From JAAXHF01 sp963665955 (GTDB taxonomy: Bacteria; Desulfobacterota; Binatia; Bin18): a stretch of 64,000 nt of DNA. The stretch spans positions 930,001 to 994,000 of the forward strand of contig OZ246887.1 in assembly GCA_965231765.1 (NCBI GenBank). The letters run 5' to 3'. The notes under the pieces are model-generated. The model was given only the letters and a program-made list of their open reading frames with translations. It made no database searches and was not told the DNA's origin. The first letter of the stretch is position 1. Every line of letters starts with the position of its first letter. Positions 42,996 to 51,986 of this stretch are shown here, in pieces. The position numbers and the translations under genes were made by a program.

Positions 42996-43068
42996 GGTGA
43001 TCAATTTTGATTTTGCTCAATTTTGCCAAACTTTGCCCAACTGGGTTACAGAGTAGAAAGGACGCAGC

Positions 43069-43869
43069 ATGGAGTTCCGGTATGTTTTAGTACAGCAGGC
43101 AGAAGGCATTTGTCGTATTACCCTCAATCGCCCAGAGCGGCTCAATGCGCTTAACGTCCGCGTCGGGCTCGAATTATTGCAGGCATTTGAGGACTGTGAC
43201 CGTGATGATGATATACGAGTGGTCACTCTGACTGGTGCAGGCCGGGCCTTCTGCGCCGGTGATGACTTAAAAGGCATGGCTGAACCTGGCGAGCCATATC
43301 GTGTCTACGACGACCCGGTCAAACAATATGTGCAAGGCGAGGGTCGCTGGCCGCTGGTCTTAGCCAAGATGCGCGCCCTATCGAAACCTGTGATCGGCAT
43401 GATCAACGGGCATGCCCACGGGGCGGGGTTTAATCTGGCATTGGGCTGTGATCTCCGAGTGATGGCAGACACCGCAACCCTGTGTATCCCGTTTGTGAAA
43501 CGCGGTATTGCCACGGGCACCAGCTTGCTCCAACAATTTGTTGGCATTGGTAAGGCTATGGAATGGGCGTTACGCGCCCCGCAGCTTTCAGCCAAAGAGG
43601 CTGAGCGTTGGGGGCTTGTCAACCGAGTTGTTCCCGTAGAGCAACTTGAAGAAGCTACCATGGAGTGGGCACGCGAGTTTGCCCAAGGCCCGACCCTGAC
43701 CTACAGCTATACCAAGTCTGCCGTTATTCACGGCTGGGAAACAACGGAGCCTGAAAAGGCGTACGAATATCAGGGCCAAGCACTGTATTACGCTCGTCAA
43801 ACGAAGGACTTTGAAGAGGGCCGCAAAGCTTTCTTAGAAAAGCGGCCGCCCAATTTCACAGGGAAGTAA
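43069..43869 (+). CDS. Enoyl-CoA hydratase/isomerase (crotonase) family protein
   Basis: 266 residues with the crotonase oxyanion-hole segments AGRAFCAGDDLKGM and INGHAHGAGFNLALGCDLR. Of the two catalytic glutamates of enoyl-CoA hydratase, the first position (normally PE before the G-x-x-P loop) reads PFVKRGIA and so is not Glu. The second (GKAMEWAL) is kept. The reaction may therefore differ from simple hydration. ATG 43069 follows AGAAAGGACGC. Likely a single-gene transcript ending at the hairpin 43923-43945. Confidence 0.88.
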   Translation: MEFRYVLVQQAEGICRITLNRPERLNALNVRVGLELLQAFEDCDRDDDIRVVTLTGAGRAFCAGDDLKGMAEPGEPYRVYDDPVKQYVQGEGRWPLVLAKMRALSKPVIGMINGHAHGAGFNLALGCDLRVMADTATLCIPFVKRGIATGTSLLQQFVGIGKAMEWALRAPQLSAKEAERWGLVNRVVPVEQLEEATMEWAREFAQGPTLTYSYTKSAVIHGWETTEPEKAYEYQGQALYYARQTKDFEEGRKAFLEKRPPNFTGK

Positions 43870-43922
43870 CGGGCAAATAAAAAGAGGGGCGATTAAGATC
43901 AGGTAGCCACGACACTCAGAAG

Positions 43923-43945
43923 CGGGTGGACCGTAAGGCCACCCG
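43923..43945. terminator. Hairpin between convergent genes (REP-like)
   Basis: CGGGTGG-ACCGTAAGG-CCACCCG, a perfect 7-bp stem lying between the crotonase gene and the convergent small gene. Similar in style to GGTGGGCA-GAGA-TGCCCACC at 50230; both could be interspersed repeats acting as terminators. Confidence 0.5.
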
Positions 43946-44014
43946 TCCTACAAAATCCCTGGCTCTTGAACTACTTGTCCAGATCGCGATTTGGTTTCCA
44001 GGCGAGTAGACGCA

Positions 44015-44263
44015 TCACTCCTCGGCCTGTTCTTCTTCCAGTTCTTCTCTATCTTGCCACTCGATGGGTAAGGGTTGAGGGCCTGGGCGAATAGCAGCAA
44101 TTTCTGGATCTTCTTCACCTGGAAGTCGGGGGCCTGCCGCTTCCTTGCGCTCTTTCGCATCTGCCCGACGAGAAGCCTTTTCTTGCAATTTTTCTTGCTG
44201 TTTCTGTTGACGTGCTCTTTCTCGTAAGCGTTTTTGGACGCTTGGGCCGCCTCGATTCGCCAT
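44015..44263 (-). CDS. Small highly charged hypothetical protein
   Basis: 82 residues: a basic, Arg/Lys/Gln-rich coiled N-terminal half (ANRGGPSVQKRLRERARQQK) and an acidic end (EELEEEQAEE). No catalytic motif. Similar short basic proteins occur widely in proteobacteria without assigned function; nucleic-acid binding is a guess. ATG 44263 follows CCAGGAGGTGTCC, which decides it over the in-frame ATG at 44302. Confidence 0.65.
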   Translation of the reverse strand: MANRGGPSVQKRLRERARQQKQQEKLQEKASRRADAKERKEAAGPRLPGEEDPEIAAIRPGPQPLPIEWQDREELEEEQAEE

Positions 44264-44457
44264 GGACACCTCCTGGGTTATGCATATAGTCGCAAGCCCC
44301 ATTATGTACCAGCTGAACTCCGGACTCCTGGGGCTCTATGTCGTCTGTAGACTCGGCGTTGTTGGGTGCCGTATAGCGGATGAACGCGGCACCCGTAAGC
44401 CTCATCATAAACGTTTTGCTTCACATCCGCATCAGCCTTAAACGATGCAGGATTCCT

Positions 44458-45330
44458 TTATATCTCTTTTGTCCGCCGCGATGTAACCGCCTCCCCCGTG
44501 CTGCCACGGTTGACATGACTATTCCGAGCTTGGGATTCTTGCTTAATCGAGAATCGCCGCCACATATCTGGCCCAAGCGCCGTCAGCCCACCATCAACAA
44601 CAAGAGCTTCACCGGTGACAAAAGCAGCATCCTCACTCGCTAAAAACACAGCGGCTCCTGCGATATTTTCTCCCTTGCCATGTTCGGGCCAGGGTTGGAA
44701 GGTATCGAGCGTCTTTGCAGCCGCGTCCGGGTCGCCTTGGTTGGTCAGCCCAGTCAGAATGCCCCCCGGACAAATAGCATTGACGCGAATGCGATCTTGA
44801 GCCAACTGCACGGCAGAAGATTTTGTTAAATTAATCACCGCTGCTTTGGCCGCAGAATAGACCAATGGACCCGAGCCACCACTCAGTCCAGCAGTCGAGG
44901 CGGTATTGATGATTGCCCCGCCTTGGCCTTGTTTCTTCATCGCTCGTGCAGCGTGTTTGATGCCTAGAAAAACGCCTTTGGTGAGAACGTCAAACGTATA
45001 ATCCCACTCGTCCACTTCGATATCCCAGACTGGTCCGACAACACCGCCGACACCAGCATTATTAAAAATAATATCCAGGTGGCCGAATTCTGAAACCGCC
45101 AAATCGACCATAGCGATAATATCGGGCTCTTTTGCCACATCGGTGCGGATAAACCGAACGCTGGCAGTATGGCCAGCCTCCCTGGCTAGGGCTAAGGTGT
45201 GCTCGCCATTCTCGGCATTGTAATCCGCAATAACAACCCGTGCTCCCTCGTCAAGGAAGCGCATGACCGTTGCTTGGCCCATGCCACTTGCGCCACCGGT
45301 GATGATTGCAACTTTGCCTTCCAGTCTCAT
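44458..45330 (-). CDS. SDR family oxidoreductase
   Basis: 290 residues: TGGASGMG nucleotide loop, D38 in VVIADYN suggesting NAD preference, FNNAGVGG, catalytic Ser in NTASTAG and YSAAK. The C-terminal 35 residues after VDGGLTALGPDMWRRF are extra and low in complexity. Related to cyclopentanol, 2,5-dichloro-diol and similar dehydrogenases. ATG 45330 follows TAAGGAGGCATCC. Divergent from the LLM gene at 45577; the 246 bases between show no strong repeats. Confidence 0.9.
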   Translation of the reverse strand: MRLEGKVAIITGGASGMGQATVMRFLDEGARVVIADYNAENGEHTLALAREAGHTASVRFIRTDVAKEPDIIAMVDLAVSEFGHLDIIFNNAGVGGVVGPVWDIEVDEWDYTFDVLTKGVFLGIKHAARAMKKQGQGGAIINTASTAGLSGGSGPLVYSAAKAAVINLTKSSAVQLAQDRIRVNAICPGGILTGLTNQGDPDAAAKTLDTFQPWPEHGKGENIAGAAVFLASEDAAFVTGEALVVDGGLTALGPDMWRRFSIKQESQARNSHVNRGSTGEAVTSRRTKEI

Positions 45331-45576
45331 ACAGGATGCCTCCTTAGAACAGCCAGCTCACAGTCCTGCCTCAGAAGTATAGGAGCCAGCAACGATCCGA
45401 AGTCTGCGAGACGTAAAGATAAAGAAGAATGGACGGACAAACAAGGGCAGCTTGCGTCTCCGCCCTGCACCCATATCCTCTTCAGCGCTGTCTGTGGCTA
45501 AAATCTCATCAGCTGCCTCTTGCATTTCCTTTTCCAGGGGTTGATAAGGCAGAAGACTCTCCACAGGATTTTCACT

Positions 45577-46557
45577 ATGCAGTGTGGCCTTTTCTATCAG
45601 CTCCCGTGTGCCCCCGAGCAATCCATGCAGACCCGTTATCGGGAAACCTTGGAGCAAATTGTGTATGCCGATGAACTCGGCTTTGATTCGGTCTGGCTGG
45701 CCGAAGCCCATTTTGCGCCGTCGTTTTCTGTTATGCCCAGACCGTTGACTGTTGCCGCAGCCTTGGCGGGTCGGACGAAGCGTATCCGGCTCGGGATTGG
45801 TGTCAGTCAGCTGCCCCTCCACCATCCATTACACGTGGCAGAAGAAGCTGCGACGGTCGATATGCTGAGTGATGGCCGCTTGGAGTTTGGAGCTGGACGT
45901 GGGACGTGGAATCATAACTTTGAAACGTTTGGCATCCCCTGGGAAGAACGCAGCCAACGCTTTGAGGAAGCGCTTGAGATTATCGAACAAGCCTGGACAA
46001 ATGAACGTTTCTCCCATCACGGGCGGTATTACGATTTTGACGCGGTTGAAGTTGTGCCTAAACCGATCCAACAACCCCGCCCGCCTATTCATATTGCCGC
46101 CAACAGCCCCAGCACGGCGATCTTCACCGGACGACGTGGCTATCAGATGCTCATGGCTGCCCCGATTCATTCCTGGCCAACGGAGTTTATGACTCACTTG
46201 AACCTGTATCGCGAAACCTGTGAAGGAGTCCACGGTTCGCGGACAGCCGGTGGCGTCTCCGCCCTCTTCTTTGTCTATCCTGGCAACGACAAAGCTGATG
46301 TCCGTGCTCAAGTTGCGAAAAGCCTCGCTCACCATCCCGTCGGAGCTGGTCTCGACTATGCTGTCGCAGAGGAACGCATGGCGATTTATGGCCATCCAGA
46401 AGAGTGTATTGCCAAGATCCGTACGATCCAAGAAACGATCCAGTGCGATCAGCTCTTATGCTCATTTAATCCAGGTGGTCTGGTCCCCCATGAAAAAATG
46501 CTGGTCGCTATACGTCGGTTCGCCGAGGAGATCATGCCAGCCATACGAGAGCTGTGA
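45577..46557 (+). CDS. LLM-class flavin-dependent oxidoreductase
   Basis: 326 residues of the bacterial luciferase-like superfamily: YADELGFDSVWLAEAHF, RIRLGIGVSQLPLHHPLHVAEEAATVDMLSDGR split over the FMN-binding strands, and PRPPIHIAANSP. Start 45577 is taken at MQCGLFYQLPCAPEQS, the usual beginning of this group, with AGGA 8-9 nt ahead; an upstream ATG at 45520 is in frame but lies in poor sequence. Cofactor may be FMNH2 or F420. It is convergent with the MFS gene, 24 nt apart. Confidence 0.85.
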   Translation: MQCGLFYQLPCAPEQSMQTRYRETLEQIVYADELGFDSVWLAEAHFAPSFSVMPRPLTVAAALAGRTKRIRLGIGVSQLPLHHPLHVAEEAATVDMLSDGRLEFGAGRGTWNHNFETFGIPWEERSQRFEEALEIIEQAWTNERFSHHGRYYDFDAVEVVPKPIQQPRPPIHIAANSPSTAIFTGRRGYQMLMAAPIHSWPTEFMTHLNLYRETCEGVHGSRTAGGVSALFFVYPGNDKADVRAQVAKSLAHHPVGAGLDYAVAEERMAIYGHPEECIAKIRTIQETIQCDQLLCSFNPGGLVPHEKMLVAIRRFAEEIMPAIREL

Positions 46558-46581
46558 TTAATGAACGCATCCCTTCAGCAA

Positions 46582-47820
46582 TCAGTGTAATTGAGGCGTT
46601 TCCAACGCATCAACCTGTCTGAGCTGCGGAAATATTTTCGCCCACAGCGTCACAATGCCAAGCGTCCCTAACCCGCCAAGGACAACGGCTGGGACGATCC
46701 CAAACCAGGCAGCCGTCACCCCGGACTCAAACTCTCCCAGCTCGTTTGATGCGCCGATGAAAACTGACTCGACCGCGCTCACCCGACCGCGCATCTCATC
46801 TGGAGTTGCAACCAAGACTAACACGCGCCGGATTACCACGCTGACCATATCAGCCGCGCCCATCAGAAACAGCATGATAAGTGAGACCCACAACGTTTCA
46901 GATAATCCAAAGCCGATCGTGGCCGCCCCAAACGCACCAACCGTGGCCAACAAAATCCACCCAGCATGGTGTCGAATCGGCCTTCGGGCAACAATCAGTG
47001 CCGTAATCAGTGCTCCAGCCGCAGGCGCACTGCGTAAAATGCCCAATCCGGTCGGTCCGACAAACAGAATATCCCGGGCGTAGACTGGCAGGAGCGCCGT
47101 AGCCCCACCCAAAAGAACGGCAAACAGATCAAGCGAGATCGCCCCAAGGACAATTGGATGACTACGGATGAAGCGGATGCCAGCAACAACAGTCGCCCAA
47201 TCGGGGGCTTTCTTCTCTGTCACAATGCGTTCAACGGAAATTGACACCACCAACAGAGAAGATCCGAGTAACAGGAATCCAGAGATACCGTACACGACCT
47301 CTGGCCCGAAGACGTACAACATCCCCCCGACCGCAGGACCGGCGATTGTCGCCGATTGCCATGCCGACGAACTCCAGGCTGCCGCGTTCACATAGTGACG
47401 CGCTGGCACCAGGTTTGGCATGAGCGCTACGCCAGCCGGAAAAACAAACGCCCGGGCAATGCCAAACAGGATCAGAACGCCGAAAATGGGAATGACATTG
47501 GTATTGCCACTCAGGGTCAGGACAAGCATCAAGACCGAGCAGACGGCTTCCAGCCCGGTACATAAGGCAAGAACTAGGCGCCGATCATAACGATCAACGA
47601 CATACCCAGCGATAAGGGCGAGCCCCAAGCCAGGTAAAAACTGGGCTAAGCCGACAAACCCCAGGTCTAGCGGCCGATGGGTCAGATCATACACTTGCCA
47701 GCCAATCGCAACCGACTGCATTTGGGTCGCAAGCGTTGAGAGCAGCCGGGAGATCCAATAACGCTGAAAAGCAGAATACGAGAACGCGGAGGCAGAAGAA
47801 TCAGAGGATGTGTGTTCCAA
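46582..47820 (-). CDS. MFS transporter, EntS-like exporter
   Basis: 412 residues with about 12 hydrophobic segments and the MFS signature between TM2 and TM3 (GYVVDRYDRRLVL). FALMPNLVP-type strings (VALMPNLVPARHYVNAAAW) mark the MFS_3/EntS group that exports siderophores, macrolides or other small molecules. It lies 45 nt downstream of the LLM gene at 47866 on the same strand, so it may export the product or a toxic substrate of that enzyme. The ribosome site is weak, consistent with coupled translation. Confidence 0.88.
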   Translation of the reverse strand: MEHTSSDSSASAFSYSAFQRYWISRLLSTLATQMQSVAIGWQVYDLTHRPLDLGFVGLAQFLPGLGLALIAGYVVDRYDRRLVLALCTGLEAVCSVLMLVLTLSGNTNVIPIFGVLILFGIARAFVFPAGVALMPNLVPARHYVNAAAWSSSAWQSATIAGPAVGGMLYVFGPEVVYGISGFLLLGSSLLVVSISVERIVTEKKAPDWATVVAGIRFIRSHPIVLGAISLDLFAVLLGGATALLPVYARDILFVGPTGLGILRSAPAAGALITALIVARRPIRHHAGWILLATVGAFGAATIGFGLSETLWVSLIMLFLMGAADMVSVVIRRVLVLVATPDEMRGRVSAVESVFIGASNELGEFESGVTAAWFGIVPAVVLGGLGTLGIVTLWAKIFPQLRQVDALETPQLH

Positions 47821-47865
47821 TAGTGTCTCGTCTATTCTCTCGTCGCTTCTCTTTTTTCGCCCCAG

Positions 47866-48747
47866 CTATTTCACGTGTCCAATAACCGTATCGCCAACTT
47901 GTTTGACATAATCTGTCAACTCTTGCTCGGTACCGGTGAGTGAGAAGAGTTCTTTATCGGACTGGGTTGGTGGCAGCAGAACCAAGCGATCCACACCGCT
48001 ATCGGCAAAACGTTTGGCTGTGTCAAGATCAATCCGCCCAATTGGCGTGACGCTGATCTCCAGCTTGCCGAGCGCATTCGGCCGATCATTATTTTTCTGG
48101 GCTTCCTGCAAGCCATCGAGACATTTCTTAGTGCCATCAACATCCAGGCCAAAACCATACCAGCCATTCGCATGGGTGACCGAGCGCTGAAACGCGTGAG
48201 GAGTCATGCCCCCAAACACCGCCGGCGGATGAGGTTTTTGGACCGGCCGAGGCAACGCTTGCACACCGCTGAAAGAGATAAATTCGCCCTTATACGTCGG
48301 TTGGTCTTGGCTCCAGATGGTTTGCATGGCTTCCAGGTATTCGAGAGTACGCGGGCCTTTTTTCGCAAACGGGATACCCAACGCGTCAAACTCAGGCTTG
48401 AGATAGCCAATGCCAATGCCAAAAATCAGCCGGCCATTTGACAGGACATCCAGGCTAGCCATTTCTTTGGCCAGTACCAGAGGATTGCGTTGGGGTAAAA
48501 TGATAATACCGGTGCCCATACGAATCGTCTTGGTCTGGCCGGCCAAATAGGCAAAGGCGATATTAGGGTCCAACATGGGATAGTTTGACGGCAGGGGCGA
48601 AGGCGGCTCTTGCGGTTCTGGGAGTACAACGTGTTCTCCCGCCCAGACAGACTCAAAGCCAGCCGCTTCAGCAGCTTGGGCCACCCGTGCAGATGCGTCG
48701 GGCGTACTACACGGTCCCATGTTGATGCCGAACAGTCCGAGTTTCAT
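47866..48747 (-). CDS. LLM-class oxidoreductase, F420-dependent type
   Basis: 293 residues beginning MKLGLFGINMGPCSTPD. Features of the F420-type LLM group: AAGFESVWAGEHVVLPE, IRMGTGIIILPQRNP, LAKEMASLDVLSNGRLIFGIGIGYLKPEFDALG in pieces, and QKPHPPAVFGG. ATG 48747 follows TAAGGAGGCTGATC and is preferred to an open upstream extension of 84 codons. First gene of a pair with the MFS exporter, divergent from the LLM gene at 49013. Confidence 0.88.
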   Translation of the reverse strand: MKLGLFGINMGPCSTPDASARVAQAAEAAGFESVWAGEHVVLPEPQEPPSPLPSNYPMLDPNIAFAYLAGQTKTIRMGTGIIILPQRNPLVLAKEMASLDVLSNGRLIFGIGIGYLKPEFDALGIPFAKKGPRTLEYLEAMQTIWSQDQPTYKGEFISFSGVQALPRPVQKPHPPAVFGGMTPHAFQRSVTHANGWYGFGLDVDGTKKCLDGLQEAQKNNDRPNALGKLEISVTPIGRIDLDTAKRFADSGVDRLVLLPPTQSDKELFSLTGTEQELTDYVKQVGDTVIGHVK

Positions 48748-49012
48748 GATCAGCCTCCTTATTTCGGCCAGGAATTTTTCAGCATGTTTGCCAGCATGTC
48801 TGCAGGGACTGGATCGCTGGATCATTGCCGAGTACAGCAGCACAGATTGATCGGCAAGAGCCGTTGAGTCAACTCCCGTTTCACACATGCTCGCAACGGG
48901 CTCTCGCTGACTGCTTCTTTCTGGTATAGGATGCCAGACCAATCGAACCAAGAAAGACACGACATGAGCTGCGGCTCCGTATGTGTAAGAGGCGGCCAAG
49001 GAGGATAGACAA

Positions 49013-50215
49013 ATGGAAGTTGGCGTTTTTTATTTACCGAGTATTGGCAGTAAGGCCGAGATTCAGCAGGGCATGGCTGGCCGACGGACAGACCTGTACC
49101 AACGCATGTTACGGCACCTGGCTGAGCAGGCCCAATACCTGGATGCCCACGGCTATTTTGGCATAGGTTTCACCGAACATCATTTTCATGTCGAAGGCGA
49201 GGAAGTCTCGACCAATCCGATTATGCTCGACATGTACCTGGGCATGCAGACCGAAAATATCCGGGTTGGGCAGCTCGGCTTGGTCCTACCGTGTCAGAAT
49301 CCTATCCGCGTAGCCGAAGATATCGCCATTCTCGATCAAGTCACTCAAGGCCGTGCTTTTGCTGGCTTTGCCCGAGGTTATCAGCCTCGCTGGGTCAACA
49401 CCATCGGCCAGCACTACGATGGTTTGGCTGACAACACCACTGATCCCGAACGCTACGAGGAACTCAAAAAGGAACTGTATCAGGAACACTTTGACATCAT
49501 TATGAAGGCCTGGACCAATCCGACCTTCGGCCATTCAGGCAAACACTGGCAGATTCCGCCGCCAAATGTGTTCTGGCCAGCCCACGAGGTCACCCGCAAA
49601 TATGGTCAGGGCGTAGATGCTAAAGGCATGCTGACTGAGATCGGGACTGTGCCTGAGACGTATCAGAAACCGCATCCGCCGCTGTTTCAGCCGTTTAGTT
49701 TTTCTGAATCTTCAGTCAGATGGGCAGCCAAAAATAACGTGGTGCCGATCACGATTGTCTGTGATCCCGATATTGCGACAGGTCAGTTCCGAGCCTGCCA
49801 AGCTGGTGGTGCAGAAGCCGGACGAGACTTAGCCTTTGGTCAAGGGGTTGGCTTGGTGCGAGAAGTTATTGTTGCCGATAGCGACGCAGAAGCCCTGGCT
49901 ATCGGGCGCGAGAGCGGCTGCTTTCTGTGGAACAATTTCTTTGAACCGTTTGGTTTTAATGCGGCTATCGCCCGACTCGACGAAGATTACCGAGCCGTGC
50001 CAAATAACTTTGAAGCCATGGTCGAGCGTGGCCTCACCATCTGCGGCACGCCTGATACCGTGTCGCGCAAATTTGAGCAACTTTTGAAAATCTTACCGGC
50101 CGAGTACCTGTGGCTGTACACGTATAATGAGCTCGTTCCGCACGAGGCTTCGATGCGTAGTTTTGAGCTCCTCACAAAAAAAGTGCTGCCGAATTTTACG
50201 GATACGATCTCGTAG
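49013..50215 (+). CDS. LLM-class flavin-dependent oxidoreductase (long form)
   Basis: 400 residues, longer than its relatives here. Starts MEVGVFYLPSIGSKAEIQQG, then GYFGIGFTEHHFHVEGEEV, GQLGLVLPCQNPIRVAEDIAILDQVTQGR and PHPPLFQPFSFSESSVRWAA. An insertion of about 40 residues around 180-215 includes FWPAHEVTRKYGQGVD. Likely FMN-dependent monooxygenase of unknown substrate. ATG 49013 follows AAGGAGGATAGACAA. Ends before the hairpin at 50230-50249. Confidence 0.87.
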   Translation: MEVGVFYLPSIGSKAEIQQGMAGRRTDLYQRMLRHLAEQAQYLDAHGYFGIGFTEHHFHVEGEEVSTNPIMLDMYLGMQTENIRVGQLGLVLPCQNPIRVAEDIAILDQVTQGRAFAGFARGYQPRWVNTIGQHYDGLADNTTDPERYEELKKELYQEHFDIIMKAWTNPTFGHSGKHWQIPPPNVFWPAHEVTRKYGQGVDAKGMLTEIGTVPETYQKPHPPLFQPFSFSESSVRWAAKNNVVPITIVCDPDIATGQFRACQAGGAEAGRDLAFGQGVGLVREVIVADSDAEALAIGRESGCFLWNNFFEPFGFNAAIARLDEDYRAVPNNFEAMVERGLTICGTPDTVSRKFEQLLKILPAEYLWLYTYNELVPHEASMRSFELLTKKVLPNFTDTIS

Positions 50216-50229
50216 AATGTATACATTGT

Positions 50230-50249
50230 GGTGGGCAGAGATGCCCACC
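50230..50249 (+). terminator. Terminator-like hairpin after LLM gene
   Basis: GGTGGGCA-GAGA-TGCCCACC: perfect 8-bp stem, tetraloop, 15 nt past the stop. It has the look of a palindromic repeat used as terminator; no T tract. Confidence 0.5.
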
Positions 50250-50561
50250 CTCCTCACTCCCAGCCTCCTCGAATAGAATCAGCTCGATTCTTCCACTGCT
50301 CCAGAACTGCCCCCTCCTCTCGCTAGCCACACCATTCGGCGCAAAAAAACCGAAGCGTGAGACGTCGTCGTCGCCTCTTGCAGAGCCGTGTTCATAAACT
50401 GCTAGAGTTTGTTTTCGTCGAGTGGCATATACGTTCCTCCCGCGCCCAAGCCTGGCCCTACCGGCAATAGGAAATGAGCCCTTCTCCCATTGCTGGACTG
50501 AAGTCTTTTTCCTATTGTAGTCAGTGGCACTGACTGATTCTTCATTTGGGGAGATACTGAC
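50250..50561. promoter_or_regulatory. Leader of amidohydrolase operon with 17-bp palindrome
   Basis: No gene is visible. Positions 50519-50535 read AGTCAGTG-G-CACTGACT, a perfect inverted repeat 27 nt before the ATG at 50562, where a repressor would block transcription or translation. The half-sites resemble those of the CTGACTGA sites but are in everted order. Confidence 0.45.
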
Positions 50562-51986
50562 ATGCGATGGAAATGGCTTAGCTCTGGCTTCCTTTTGGGA
50601 AGCGTCTTCACAGTACATGCTCAACCCCCTTCGCAAACGCCGCTCGTATTACGAGATGCCACCATCTATACCGTCGCACACGGCACAATTGAAACGGGAA
50701 CAATCGTTATCCAAGCTGGAAAAATCACAGCCAGTGGACCGACGGATGAGATTGAAATCCCAGCCGACGCGACTGTCGAAGACCTGAGTGGCAAGGTCAT
50801 CATTCCTGGCCTGGTAGACACCCACTCCCACCTGGGGGTTTCCTCACGCCCGCATGTCCCAGCTCATGCCGATACAAATGAAAAGACGGGTCCGGTGCAA
50901 AGCGGTCTGCGCGCCTTGGATGCCATCTCGCCTGCCGACCCTGGTATTCGCATGGCCCAGGCTGGCGGTATCACCACGGCTAATATTATGCCTGGCAGCA
51001 GTAACGTAGTCGGGGGACAGACTGCCTATGTCAAGTATCGGGGACAGACCATAGACGACATGCTTATTCATCCGACTGCCCTGGACAGTGTCCAAGGGGG
51101 TATGAAAATGGCCAATGGCGAGAATCCAAAACGCGCCTATGGCTCGCAAAAGAAAGCCCCTGCAACCCGCATGGCTGTGGCTGCGCTTCAGCGCCAACTC
51201 TTTGTGAAAGCCCAGAACTACCAAAAGAAGTGGGCTGCCTACACGAAGGCGCAACACAAAGAACAGGATGAAAAAGAGGCGCCCGCTCAAGAACCCGAAC
51301 GAGACCTCACACTTGAGCCGGTGGTCGAAATCTTACGCGGCAAACGCACGGTCCATTTTCATACCCACCGCGCGGATGACATTCTGACGGTGCTGCGCTT
51401 GGCCGATGAGTTTGGCTTCAAACTTGTTTTGCAGCATGTGACAGAAGGCTACAAAGTCGCCAAAGAAATCGCCCGACGGCATATCCCGTGCTCAATCATT
51501 GTTCTTGACTCGCCGGGTGGCAAACACGAAGCCGCCCAGTTTGCGTTTGCCAATGCCGCTGTGCTTGAAAAAGCCGGGGTCACAGTTGCCATTCACACTG
51601 ATGATCCGGTTACCGACTCTCGTTTTCTGCTGCGCTCAGCAGCCCTTGCTATCCGAGGTGGGATGAGCGAGGAAGGAGCGCTCAAAGCCTTAACTATACA
51701 TGGAGCTGAAATGCTCGACCTCCAGGACCGTATTGGCTCGATTGAAGTGGGTAAAGATGCTGATTTGGTCGTGCTGTCCGGTCCTCCATTCAGTGTCTAT
51801 AGCCAGGTCCTCGCCACCTATGTCGAGGGCACAGTTGTCTTTGACCGCAATCGGCCAGGCGATACATACTACGCGACGGGTGGATTTGCCGTTGCCGGGC
51901 GGTATCCGGAATCTGAAGGGCGGGCAGGAAATGCATCTCACCAACCGGGCAGTCGGGAAACTGAAAATAGGGGAGCAGCAGAATGA
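50562..51986 (+). CDS. Exported amidohydrolase (imidazolonepropionase-like)
   Basis: 474 residues with a signal peptide (1-20, cleavage VHA-QP). Amidohydrolase composite domain from about 28; metal site H88/H90 in DTHSHLG, a His in HFHTHRADD and another in LQHVTEGY, and the active-site Asp in IHTDDPVTD. C-terminal beta part IGSIEVGKDADLVVLSGPP is typical. Such periplasmic enzymes hydrolyse amides, cyclic ureas or dipeptides. ATG 50562 follows GGGGAGATACTG. Overlaps the next gene by ATGA, so the two are translationally coupled. Confidence 0.9.
   Translation: MRWKWLSSGFLLGSVFTVHAQPPSQTPLVLRDATIYTVAHGTIETGTIVIQAGKITASGPTDEIEIPADATVEDLSGKVIIPGLVDTHSHLGVSSRPHVPAHADTNEKTGPVQSGLRALDAISPADPGIRMAQAGGITTANIMPGSSNVVGGQTAYVKYRGQTIDDMLIHPTALDSVQGGMKMANGENPKRAYGSQKKAPATRMAVAALQRQLFVKAQNYQKKWAAYTKAQHKEQDEKEAPAQEPERDLTLEPVVEILRGKRTVHFHTHRADDILTVLRLADEFGFKLVLQHVTEGYKVAKEIARRHIPCSIIVLDSPGGKHEAAQFAFANAAVLEKAGVTVAIHTDDPVTDSRFLLRSAALAIRGGMSEEGALKALTIHGAEMLDLQDRIGSIEVGKDADLVVLSGPPFSVYSQVLATYVEGTVVFDRNRPGDTYYATGGFAVAGRYPESEGRAGNASHQPGSRETENRGAAE

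Noticed and set aside
45829..46431. 200-codon minus-strand frame within an LLM gene
   Set aside because: Antisense to conserved LLM barrel sequence, no start signal.
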